Made by a program: the position numbers and the translations under genes. From contig CAJOPF010000107.1 of NCBI GenBank assembly GCA_905236205.1, positions 1 through 32,888 of the forward strand: 32,888 nucleotides of DNA, in the 5' to 3' direction. Positions within the stretch are counted from its first letter, which is position 1; each line of letters starts with the position of its first letter. The notes beneath the pieces were generated by a model. It was given only the letters and a program-made list of their open reading frames with translations, made no database searches and had not been told where the DNA came from. Below are positions 23,527 through 30,855 of the stretch, one piece after another. This DNA is from Candidatus Gastranaerophilales bacterium (GTDB taxonomy: Bacteria; Cyanobacteriota; Vampirovibrionia; Gastranaerophilales; Gastranaerophilaceae).

Positions 23527-25410
23527 ATGAACTGGTTCAAAGATATGACAACTCAAAATCGATTGATTATTTTGGGGCTGCTATCGACTACGATAGTAAT
23601 GCTTTGTCTTACCTGTTTTGCCGTAAACAAAATAAAAAGAGATTTGGATAACGGCTATAAAAATTTTGGACAAATAATTTCAAAAACGTTAGCAATAGAA
23701 TCTGTCGAAATTACGAAAGATATTCCAGAATTGAGTAAATATGATACTTTGCGTTCTCATTCTTTATCTATTCTAGGCAGTAATGATGATATTGCCTATA
23801 TCGAATTTAAAGATTCAAATTCAAGAACTGTTTATTCCAGTGTAGAGGATTATTCAAAGCGTGCTGACAGTGCAAAAATAGTTGTAAGTTCTCCTATGGT
23901 TTTAAAAGTGGGAACGGTTTCAAAAAATGTCGGATCTGTTATGGTAGGTCTTTCAGGTTCGATAATTAACGAAATTACCGATACAACAACAATGTCTTTG
24001 ATTATGGTTTTTGCTCTGACTTGGGGTTTAATAGTTCTTGTAATGCTTGCTCAGACTATTCTTACAACAAAAGAACTAAAACTTCTTCAAGACGGTGTTA
24101 AGAAGATATCTTCAGGTACGTTCGGCATAAAAGTAGAATCTCAGGGTATGAGTAAAGAAGCAAAACAATTGTTTGAGGCTTTTAATGATATGTCTACAAG
24201 ACTTCATAAATACGAAGAACAAAATATCGGTCAGTTGACGTTGGAAAAGAACAAATTAGAAGCAATTTTGGCTTGTATTGCTAACGGTGTTCTTGTTTGT
24301 GATAACTATGATAATGTTATTTTGATAAACGAACATGCTCAACAATTACTAGATGTTACACCAAGTGAAATTCTAAAAACAAAAATTCAGCAGTATTGTG
24401 ATACAAGCGGTGAGATGTGTTTTAAAGATCGTATAGAACAGTTTAAAGATACTCCGCTTGATATTATGGAACAACGACCTTTGGCATTTAATATTGAAGT
24501 TAATAAAAGAGTTATTAAATCTGTAATGTCTCCTATGTTTACACTAAACAGAGAGTATGTCGGTTATATTATAGTAATGATTGATGTAACAAGAGAAATT
24601 GAAATGGATAATTTGCGTTCTCATTTTATTTCAAATGTTTCTCACGAATTAAGAACTCCTGTTACAGTTTTAAGAAGTTATATTGATACTCTTTATAACT
24701 ATGGTAATGATTTTGATTTCAATACTCAAAAAGAATTTATAGGAGTTATGAATCAGGAAATTATTCGTCTGAATAGAATGGTTAACGATATTCTTGATTT
24801 TTCAAGATATGAGTCTCAAAATGTTAATTTAGAAAAAACAAAACAGGATATTATGCCTGTAATTGAAGATGTTGTTGATGAAATGAAGGTTCTTGCTTCT
24901 GAGCACAATTTGACATTCTCTGTAATGAAAGAACCTGATTTGCCTGAAATTCCGTTTAACAAGGACAGCATAAGACGAGTTATGGCAAATATCGTTTCTA
25001 ATGCTATAAAATATTCTCCTGAAGGTAAACGTATAAAAATTCGTGCTGAGAGGGCTAGAGTAGGAGAATTTGTTGAAGTTAGCGTTGAAGACCAAGGACA
25101 AGGTATTGCTCCTGAATATCAAGAGAAAATCTTTGACAGATTTTTCCGCATTGAAAATGACACTCATACAATAAAAGGTACGGGATTAGGACTTCATTTG
25201 GTTAAGATATCAGTAGAAAAACATCATCAGGGACAAGTTTTTGTTCATTCAAAATTGGGTGAAGGTTCAACTTTTGGTTTTAGATTACCTATCAATCCGC
25301 AATCTGAAGAAGAAGAAACAAAAGATGAAATGCCTGTAAAATCACCTGAATTACTTGCAGCCGAAAACAACGGAAATGACGGCTGGGAAATATCTTTTGA
25401 AAAACACTAA
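23527..25410 (+). CDS. Membrane sensor histidine kinase (HAMP-PAS-HisKA-HATPase), NblS/WalK-like, orphan
   Basis: A 627-residue kinase: membrane helix at about 12-33, extracytoplasmic sensor region to about 150, second helix at 154-178, HAMP about 180-230, PAS about 238-355, HisKA with SHELRTP and phospho-acceptor His373, and the ATPase domain with N-box Asn492 (NIVSNAIKYSPEG), EDQGQGIAPE at 521-530, IFDRFF and GTGLGLHLVK at 551-560. This order matches WalK/VicK and cyanobacterial NblS (Hik33), which respond to envelope or light stress. No response regulator is adjacent. The acidic C-terminal tail (594-627) is unusual. It shares its stop tetranucleotide with lgt. The NblS link is inference from architecture. 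Confidence 0.92.
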   Translation: MNWFKDMTTQNRLIILGLLSTTIVMLCLTCFAVNKIKRDLDNGYKNFGQIISKTLAIESVEITKDIPELSKYDTLRSHSLSILGSNDDIAYIEFKDSNSRTVYSSVEDYSKRADSAKIVVSSPMVLKVGTVSKNVGSVMVGLSGSIINEITDTTTMSLIMVFALTWGLIVLVMLAQTILTTKELKLLQDGVKKISSGTFGIKVESQGMSKEAKQLFEAFNDMSTRLHKYEEQNIGQLTLEKNKLEAILACIANGVLVCDNYDNVILINEHAQQLLDVTPSEILKTKIQQYCDTSGEMCFKDRIEQFKDTPLDIMEQRPLAFNIEVNKRVIKSVMSPMFTLNREYVGYIIVMIDVTREIEMDNLRSHFISNVSHELRTPVTVLRSYIDTLYNYGNDFDFNTQKEFIGVMNQEIIRLNRMVNDILDFSRYESQNVNLEKTKQDIMPVIEDVVDEMKVLASEHNLTFSVMKEPDLPEIPFNKDSIRRVMANIVSNAIKYSPEGKRIKIRAERARVGEFVEVSVEDQGQGIAPEYQEKIFDRFFRIENDTHTIKGTGLGLHLVKISVEKHHQGQVFVHSKLGEGSTFGFRLPINPQSEEEETKDEMPVKSPELLAAENNGNDGWEISFEKH

Positions 25411-26201
25411 TTTTTAGTAATCCGCTTTTTATAAATTAAAAATATACTTGCTGCTATTATGGTAAGTATACAAACTATTTGCGGAACATGGAATACTCCG
25501 ACATTTACGATACTGTCAAGTCTCAGAGCTTCTATATAAAATCTTACCGTTGAGTATAAAATCAGGTAATATGCAAAAAATATTCCGTCAAATTTTGTTT
25601 CATATTTTCTGACAATAAAGTACAAGATTAAGAATATAAAAATATTTAGTATTGATTCATATAAAAAAGTCGGATGAAAATATTTGTAAGTTTCATATCC
25701 GTTTATACGCAGAGTTTCAGGTATAAATGTTCCTATAAAATGTTTTGACGGTAAGCCGTATGCTTCCGAATTAAAGAAATTGCCCCATCTTCCTATTGCT
25801 TGTGCAACAACAATTCCAAAAGATATAATATCAGCTAATTTTAATATGGGGTATTTTTTTATTTTACAATATAGTGACGTTATTATAAAACTTCCGAATA
25901 TTCCGCCCTGAATAGCAAGACCGCCCTGACGGAAATTAAATATGTTTTCCGTATGGATTGAGTAGTATTCAAAATTGATTAAACAATAATAAATTCTTGC
26001 GCATATAAAACCGCTTATTATTGCAACTGTTGTAACATCAAAGAAAATGTCGGGTTCAATTTCTTTGTAGTCTTTTTTTATAATTTTATACGAAACTACG
26101 ACTCCGACCAAAGCTGCCAGAGCTATACAAATGCCATAGTAGTAGACAGGAAAACCTCCTAATCTGAAAGCTATTGCCCCTGGTGATGCAAGTATAATCA
26201 T
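25407..26201 (-). CDS. lgt: Prolipoprotein diacylglyceryl transferase
   Basis: A 264-residue, seven-helix inner-membrane enzyme that adds diacylglycerol to the lipobox cysteine of prolipoproteins. The signature GRWGNFFNSEAYG begins at 137 and keeps the essential Arg138. FRLGGFPVYYYGICIALAAL and ICARIYYCLINFEYY are typical. One oddity is GGLAIQGGIFG at 93-103: Gln98 stands where E. coli has the essential His103. The gene starts in the stop of the TPR lipoprotein gene (one-base overlap), a fitting neighbour because that protein is an Lgt substrate. Confidence 0.94.
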   Translation of the reverse strand: MIILASPGAIAFRLGGFPVYYYGICIALAALVGVVVSYKIIKKDYKEIEPDIFFDVTTVAIISGFICARIYYCLINFEYYSIHTENIFNFRQGGLAIQGGIFGSFIITSLYCKIKKYPILKLADIISFGIVVAQAIGRWGNFFNSEAYGLPSKHFIGTFIPETLRINGYETYKYFHPTFLYESILNIFIFLILYFIVRKYETKFDGIFFAYYLILYSTVRFYIEALRLDSIVNVGVFHVPQIVCILTIIAASIFLIYKKRITKN

Positions 26202-26791
26202 TAGTTAGTGTCAATATCCAATGTGTCTAAATTTGCACGCAAATCTTCAATATGAGCTTTGACATCCAAGGTATCCTTACTGTCAGTGCTTAATTCCAAA
26301 TATTTTTCGTAAGAGGCTATTGCTTCGCCATAATATTGTTTAACTTCGTTTAATTCTTCTTCTGTCGGTTTATATTTTCCTTCGGAATCAAAGGAAACTT
26401 TATCTTCGTCGTCATCACTCTTAGCTTCTTCTTTTTGCACTTTTGTATTACCAGTAAACAAATCTTTAGCGTAATTTTCATACATTACTGCCATAGAGTA
26501 GTATGTTTCTTTTGAGTCAGGTTTTAAAGCCAAAGCTGTTTTGTATGTTTCTATTGCTAAGTCATAATCTTCATTTTCCGTATATGCAATGGCAAGATTA
26601 TATTGAGTTTCAAATATTGAAGGATCTAAGTCTACACTGGATTGAAGCCTGCTTATTGCGTTTTCGTATTCGCCTTTTTTCATAAATTCGGCAGCTTTAT
26701 TGTTCAGTTCTTGTACTGCCAAATTGTTTATACATGCGGTTGTAAAAACAGACAGTGCCAGTATAGTGAAGATTAAGAGAACTTTTTTCAT
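26201..26791 (-). CDS. TPR-repeat lipoprotein
   Basis: A 196-residue lipoprotein with a signal peptide ending FTTAC (Cys20). Two clear tetratricopeptide repeats follow: AAEFMKKGEYENAISRLQSS (about 33-52, with the rest of the helix pair to 62) and YNLAIAYTENEDYDLAIETY (about 64-83), then a third half-degenerate repeat. An acidic insert (AKSDDDEDK, about 123-131) precedes a final helical pair. It resembles outer-membrane lipoproteins such as BamD-like or NlpI-like TPR proteins in general build only; the function is unknown. AAGGA is 7 bases before ATG. Co-transcribed with lgt. Confidence 0.85.
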   Translation of the reverse strand: MKKVLLIFTILALSVFTTACINNLAVQELNNKAAEFMKKGEYENAISRLQSSVDLDPSIFETQYNLAIAYTENEDYDLAIETYKTALALKPDSKETYYSMAVMYENYAKDLFTGNTKVQKEEAKSDDDEDKVSFDSEGKYKPTEEELNEVKQYYGEAIASYEKYLELSTDSKDTLDVKAHIEDLRANLDTLDIDTN

Positions 26792-26826
26792 TACTAATTC
26801 CTTCTTGATATAAATAACTTAATAAT

Positions 26827-26878
26827 ATTTTAAAATAAATGAAATAATTTGGCAATAAAATTAAATTTAAGTTACAAT
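26827..26878. promoter_or_regulatory. Back-to-back divergent promoters sharing their -35 region
   Basis: Minus strand: TTGCCA (26855-26850), 17 bases, TAAAAT (26832-26827), for the TPR-lgt unit. Plus strand: TTGGCA (26849-26854), 18 bases, TACAAT (26873-26878), for the operon starting at 26904. Both -35 hexamers come from the same heptamer TTGGCAA (26849-26855), so polymerase cannot occupy both at once. Confidence 0.62.
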
Positions 26879-26903
26879 ATAAATGTAAAAAAGGAAATTC
26901 AAA

Positions 26904-27173
26904 ATGTCTGAAGAAAAAGTTGTTAAATTAGGTAAAAGAACGCATAAAGAACATACTCATGAGGAAAATGAAAACATAATTCATAATGAGGCTGTTTTTT
27001 GCAGTTTTTGCGGTCGTCCGAATACAGAGGTCTTAAAAATGGTTAAGGGGCCCGGAGTTAATATTTGCTCCGAATGTACAATGATAGCCGTACAATATTT
27101 AATAATGAACGACAGAATGCCGTCAGAAGAAGCTCAAAAAGTTCTTGATGCAATCTGGAGGATTAGTAAATAA
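26904..27173 (+). CDS. Free-standing ClpX-type C4 zinc-finger protein
   Basis: An 89-residue protein. After a charged, His/Glu-rich start (residues 1-29, with KRTHKEHTHEENENI), residues 32-70 form the ClpX zinc-binding domain: CSFCGRPNTEVLKMVKGPG, then NICSECTMIAVQYLI. All four Cys ligands are present, and the domain ends in a short helix to the C-terminus. There is no AAA+ module. In ClpX this domain dimerises and binds adaptors and substrates. AAGGAAA precedes ATG by about 8 bases. It heads the operon and overlaps the next gene by one base (TAATG). Confidence 0.88.
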   Translation: MSEEKVVKLGKRTHKEHTHEENENIIHNEAVFCSFCGRPNTEVLKMVKGPGVNICSECTMIAVQYLIMNDRMPSEEAQKVLDAIWRISK

Positions 27174-28810
27174 TGGAACAGCTTAATAAAATTCAGCTTA
27201 AAGCAGAAATCTTAACGGTAATATCTAAACTACAAACATTATCCGACACTTCAAAAGTTGAAGGTATTATTGAAGTTTTGGCTTGTCAGGAAGACAAAAA
27301 ACTGATTTTGGATTTACTTATGCGTGAATTTGTAAAAACACGCGAAGACAAAGCTTTTATTCTTAGTTTTTTAATGCTTAGATTAACCGATAAAGAACAA
27401 TTGGAAAATGCTCTTTGGACATCTTTAAAAAGCCCTACCGTAAGCGATTATAATAAAGCATTGATACTTAATCTTTTAAAAGATATGGGTAACAGGGTTG
27501 ATTATAATGATATCGACGAATATTTTGAATCTCCTGAAGAAATCATTGACGCGGAAACAAAAGAGTTGCTTCATACGGCAATAATGAATCCCGAAGCTCA
27601 AATAGATTTTTTGGATTTTTTGGAAGCGCTTTCTTATGAAGATAAATTGACTTTAGTTGAATCATTGGGTGATGATTATTCGGAAGATGCTCTTGCAAAT
27701 ATTTTAATTCCGTTGTTTGTACACGATCCTACTTCAAGAATTGCGCTTGTAGCTTTGAATATTTTAGGCAAAACAAAATCTCAACTTGCACTTCACGCTT
27801 TAAACGAGGTTCTTGAATATGCTGATGAGGATATTGTACCTGCTATTAAAAGAAATATTTCAACATTGAGGTTATCAGGCGTAAGAGAAGATAATGCCAT
27901 AGATTTTTATAAAGATGTATTATCAGAATCAAAGGTCTATGAATGTTATACAAGTTATCCTGACGGTCATGGAAATCAGGCTCTTATTTTTTCAAGAGAA
28001 AGAGAAGATGAATCTATCCAGTTTTTGGCGGTTGTAGTCAATGATAAATGGGGCATTGTTGATTGTTTCGGATTTAATCAAATCACAAAAGATGAATTTG
28101 AAAGAATTGTTGCAAGATTTTACGGTGAGGAAGACAGCGTTTATATAAATCAAACAGTTCTGAAATCTTTGTTAAACAGTGCAGAAAACATTGTTCACAG
28201 AAACGGCGAAGTTGTTTCTTATGAGTATATCTGCTGGAGAACTATTACTTCTGATATTCCTGTTGAACCTGTTCCTATGGACTTTATTATGGAAGATAAA
28301 TTCACTAAAGATGCTTTAAGTCAGGCTGATTTTGATAAAATTTGCTTGTCGGATGTCGCTCAGAAATGGTTCTTAGACACTGATTTTTCTGACGAATTCG
28401 CTGAATTTATTTCTAATTTGAATAAAGAATTCAGAGCAGGTAATTATTCTGTGGATTTGGACGGAATGATAGAAGATAATATTGATGATATTATTTCTAA
28501 AAAAGATTCTAAAAAATGGCAAAAAAGAATACTTACTTCCGCATATTTAAAGTATTTGGCAAATGAAAAAGCAGAGGCTCAAAGGCTATATTCTTTATAT
28601 TTTGATGAAAAATCAATGCATAATATGTTCTTAAATATTGTGAGAAAAAGTATATATGAGTATTATGTAGGATTAAAATTCAGAATTAAAGAAGAATCAG
28701 AAACGACAAGTATTTTTGCAAGAAACAGAGCTGAAGTCAGAAGAATATTCACTTTGGAAGAACTTGAAAAAATAATTACCGTAATAGAAGATAAATGGGT
28801 ATCTGACTAA
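27173..28810 (+). CDS. Large HEAT-like helical protein of unknown function
   Basis: A 545-residue soluble protein that I do not recognise. Residues about 1-235 are helical repeats (for example LILDLLMREFVKTREDKAFI, LIPLFVHDPTSRIALVALNI and QLALHALNEVLEYADEDIVP), resembling HEAT or armadillo repeats. Residues about 240-350 are a mixed alpha/beta part (YTSYPDGHGNQALIFSRERE, FLAVVVNDKWGIVDCFGFNQ). The C-terminal part is helical and charged. No catalytic motif, signal or membrane helix is visible. Overlapping starts and stops couple it to the zinc-finger gene upstream and to ruvX directly downstream, so it probably works with the Clp-like modules or is simply co-expressed. Confidence 0.72.
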   Translation: MEQLNKIQLKAEILTVISKLQTLSDTSKVEGIIEVLACQEDKKLILDLLMREFVKTREDKAFILSFLMLRLTDKEQLENALWTSLKSPTVSDYNKALILNLLKDMGNRVDYNDIDEYFESPEEIIDAETKELLHTAIMNPEAQIDFLDFLEALSYEDKLTLVESLGDDYSEDALANILIPLFVHDPTSRIALVALNILGKTKSQLALHALNEVLEYADEDIVPAIKRNISTLRLSGVREDNAIDFYKDVLSESKVYECYTSYPDGHGNQALIFSREREDESIQFLAVVVNDKWGIVDCFGFNQITKDEFERIVARFYGEEDSVYINQTVLKSLLNSAENIVHRNGEVVSYEYICWRTITSDIPVEPVPMDFIMEDKFTKDALSQADFDKICLSDVAQKWFLDTDFSDEFAEFISNLNKEFRAGNYSVDLDGMIEDNIDDIISKKDSKKWQKRILTSAYLKYLANEKAEAQRLYSLYFDEKSMHNMFLNIVRKSIYEYYVGLKFRIKEESETTSIFARNRAEVRRIFTLEELEKIITVIEDKWVSD

Positions 28811-29215
28811 ATGGATAAAATAATGTCACTCGATATCGGTACAAAAAGGGTGGGAATAGCCTTAAGTGATTATCTGCATATAATTGCAAACGGCCATTCT
28901 TACATAAGCAGACAGCCTGAAGATATTGCAGTAACAAACATAAAAAAAATAGCCAAAGAAAACAATGTAAAAAAAATAGTTATAGGTGTACCATACAATA
29001 TGGACGGTACAAAAGGTGAGCAGGCAAATGATTGCATAAATTTTTCAAAAAACTTTTCAGAATTTGAAATTATACAAGAAGACGAAAGACTAACTTCAGA
29101 GTATGCGGAAGAAAACTTAAAATCTAAAGGTATTGATTTCAGAAAAGAAAAAGGTTTAGTTGATGTAGAAAGTGCATGTATCATATTAGAGCAATATTTA
29201 TCAAAATTAAAATAA
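28811..29215 (+). CDS. ruvX: Holliday junction resolvase-like RuvX (YqgF) family protein
   Basis: A 134-residue RNase H-fold protein of typical YqgF length. MSLDIGTKRVGIALSDYLH carries the first catalytic Asp; IVIGVPYNMDGTKGEQA, EDERLTSEYAEENL and the final DVESACIILEQYL (catalytic Asp) are the family blocks. Members act in 16S rRNA 5' end processing and have been proposed as junction resolvases. It begins immediately after the preceding TAA with no spacer. DUF1292 follows, a neighbour pair also known in Firmicutes. Confidence 0.93.
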   Translation: MDKIMSLDIGTKRVGIALSDYLHIIANGHSYISRQPEDIAVTNIKKIAKENNVKKIVIGVPYNMDGTKGEQANDCINFSKNFSEFEIIQEDERLTSEYAEENLKSKGIDFRKEKGLVDVESACIILEQYLSKLK

Positions 29216-29230
29216 AGAAAGTAGGTTAAA

Positions 29231-29491
29231 ATGGCAGAAGAAAAAAGAATAATTGAAACAATAGATGAAAACGGAAATGAAGTAAAATTTGAATTGTTTG
29301 ATATAATTGTTTTCGAAGAACAGGAATATGCACTGTTAACTAATCCTGAAGATGATGATGACGAAAATATTGTTGTTATGAAACTGTTAAAAGAAGGCAG
29401 CGGTTACTCTTTAGAAACAATTGAAGATGATGACGAATTTGAAAGAGTTTCTGAATATATTGAATCATTGGAAGAAGAAGCAGAGGATTAG
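29231..29491 (+). CDS. DUF1292 (YrzB-like) acidic protein
   Basis: An 86-residue, very acidic protein beginning MAEEKRIIETIDENGNEVKF, with FELFDIIVFEEQEYALLTNP in the centre and DDDDEN and EEEAED acidic runs. This is the DUF1292/YrzB pattern: a small beta-rich protein usually encoded after ruvX. Its function is unknown. AGTAGG lies 6 bases before ATG. The stop is two bases before the TTG start of the Clp N-domain gene. Confidence 0.87.
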   Translation: MAEEKRIIETIDENGNEVKFELFDIIVFEEQEYALLTNPEDDDDENIVVMKLLKEGSGYSLETIEDDDEFERVSEYIESLEEEAED

Positions 29492-29493
29492 TT

Positions 29494-30855
29494 TTGTTAG
29501 AAAAATTTACTGAAAAAGCTATAAATGTCGTAACTGAGGCGCAAAATCAAGCTAAATTGATGCAAAATGTCTCTGTTCAGCCTGAGCATTTTTTACTTGC
29601 TCTTGTAAAACAGGCAAGAGGTATTTCATTAAACGTTTTTAGAACTTATAAAGTCGATTTTCAAACGCTGCAAAAGGTTGTTGAGGAAAAGTTGCGATTT
29701 GAAAAGTCTTCAAAAATATTTACTGCGCCACCTTTTAGCAAAGCAAGTAAGGAATTGCTGAAAAGAGCGTCTGATATAGCGGAAAAAAGCTCTAATCAAA
29801 ACATACTGTATGAACATATTTTTCTTGCTGTTCTTCATGATAAAAACTCTTATATCTCAAGAATTTTAGAAAAATTCAATTTTGATGTGTATAAAACAAA
29901 AGATTTAATTTCAAGATTAGTACAGAGAAAAGTTAAAAGAGTTTTGCACCCTGAAAGTTATGATTCTGCAAAATTACCGTCAGAATTATTAGATACAAAA
30001 AATTTGCTATCAGGTAGCAAAGAAGTTTTTGACAGAGCTCTTTCAAAGCTATCCGCTTCTAATTATGAAATTTTGGGTACAGAACAAATTATTTCGTCAA
30101 TTTTGGAAGATAAAGACTCTGAATTGACAAAAATCTTGTCAGAAAACGGTATTAACTCTGAGAGTTTCGATAAAAAATTAAAAGAATTAACTACACGTCA
30201 GGACGAATTTGAAGATAAGCAGATAATTTTTACTCCGAATGCGTTTCTTGCAATGAACAATGCTATTGAATGTGCAAAAGAGCTGGGTTCTTCAGTTGTT
30301 ACTCCTACTCATTTGATCTTAGGTATTCTCAAGTCTAAAAAAGGTATAGCTTATAATATATTTAAGCAGCTTGGAGTTTCTGAAATTTTGTTGGAAAAAG
30401 AAATTGTAAGACCAATAGAAAATCAAATGCCTGAAGCTATGACAATAATGAAATTGGCAAAAGAAGAAGCTCGTCGTATAGGACGTAATACTGTCGGAAC
30501 GGAAATGTTTTTACTTGGTATAATTTCTGAAGGTAACGGAATAGGCTATCAGGTATTGAACGAATTGGAAGTTACAATTAAAGATGCAAGAGCGGCTGTT
30601 GAAGATATTATCGGTTATGGTGATGATTATTTTGATACGGAAATTACTTTTACCGACAGAGCTAAAAAAGTCTTGGAAGAGGCTTGGAAACTTGCAAAAA
30701 CAAGAAATGAACCAAAAATAGAATCTTCTCATTTGTTATATGCTATAACAAATTTTCCTGATTGCGTTGCAATGAAAGTTCTTGAACAGCTGGGCGCAGA
30801 TGTTGTTGAAATTAAACAAGGCATTATTTTAGAAAAGCAAAGAAGTGAAAAATAA
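29494..30855 (+). CDS. Six-repeat Clp N-domain protein without ATPase
   Basis: A 453-residue protein made of Clp N-terminal (ClpC/ClpA type) half-repeats and nothing else. Repeats start near residues 4 (FTEKAINVVTEAQ), 81 (FSKASKELLKRA), 175 (SKEVFDRALSKL, degenerate), 247 (FTPNAFLAMNNAI), 314 (EAMTIMKLAKEEA) and 386 (FTDRAKKVLEEA), each followed by a T/EHxLLAI-type helix such as QPEHFLLALV and PTHLILGILK. There is no Walker A. This equals three tandem Clp_N domains. Such modules bind adaptors or substrates and, in plant ClpT, dock on the Clp core. The start is TTG, supported by GAGG 7 bases upstream; the stop overlaps tilS by 11 bases. Confidence 0.88.
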   Translation: MLEKFTEKAINVVTEAQNQAKLMQNVSVQPEHFLLALVKQARGISLNVFRTYKVDFQTLQKVVEEKLRFEKSSKIFTAPPFSKASKELLKRASDIAEKSSNQNILYEHIFLAVLHDKNSYISRILEKFNFDVYKTKDLISRLVQRKVKRVLHPESYDSAKLPSELLDTKNLLSGSKEVFDRALSKLSASNYEILGTEQIISSILEDKDSELTKILSENGINSESFDKKLKELTTRQDEFEDKQIIFTPNAFLAMNNAIECAKELGSSVVTPTHLILGILKSKKGIAYNIFKQLGVSEILLEKEIVRPIENQMPEAMTIMKLAKEEARRIGRNTVGTEMFLLGIISEGNGIGYQVLNELEVTIKDARAAVEDIIGYGDDYFDTEITFTDRAKKVLEEAWKLAKTRNEPKIESSHLLYAITNFPDCVAMKVLEQLGADVVEIKQGIILEKQRSEK

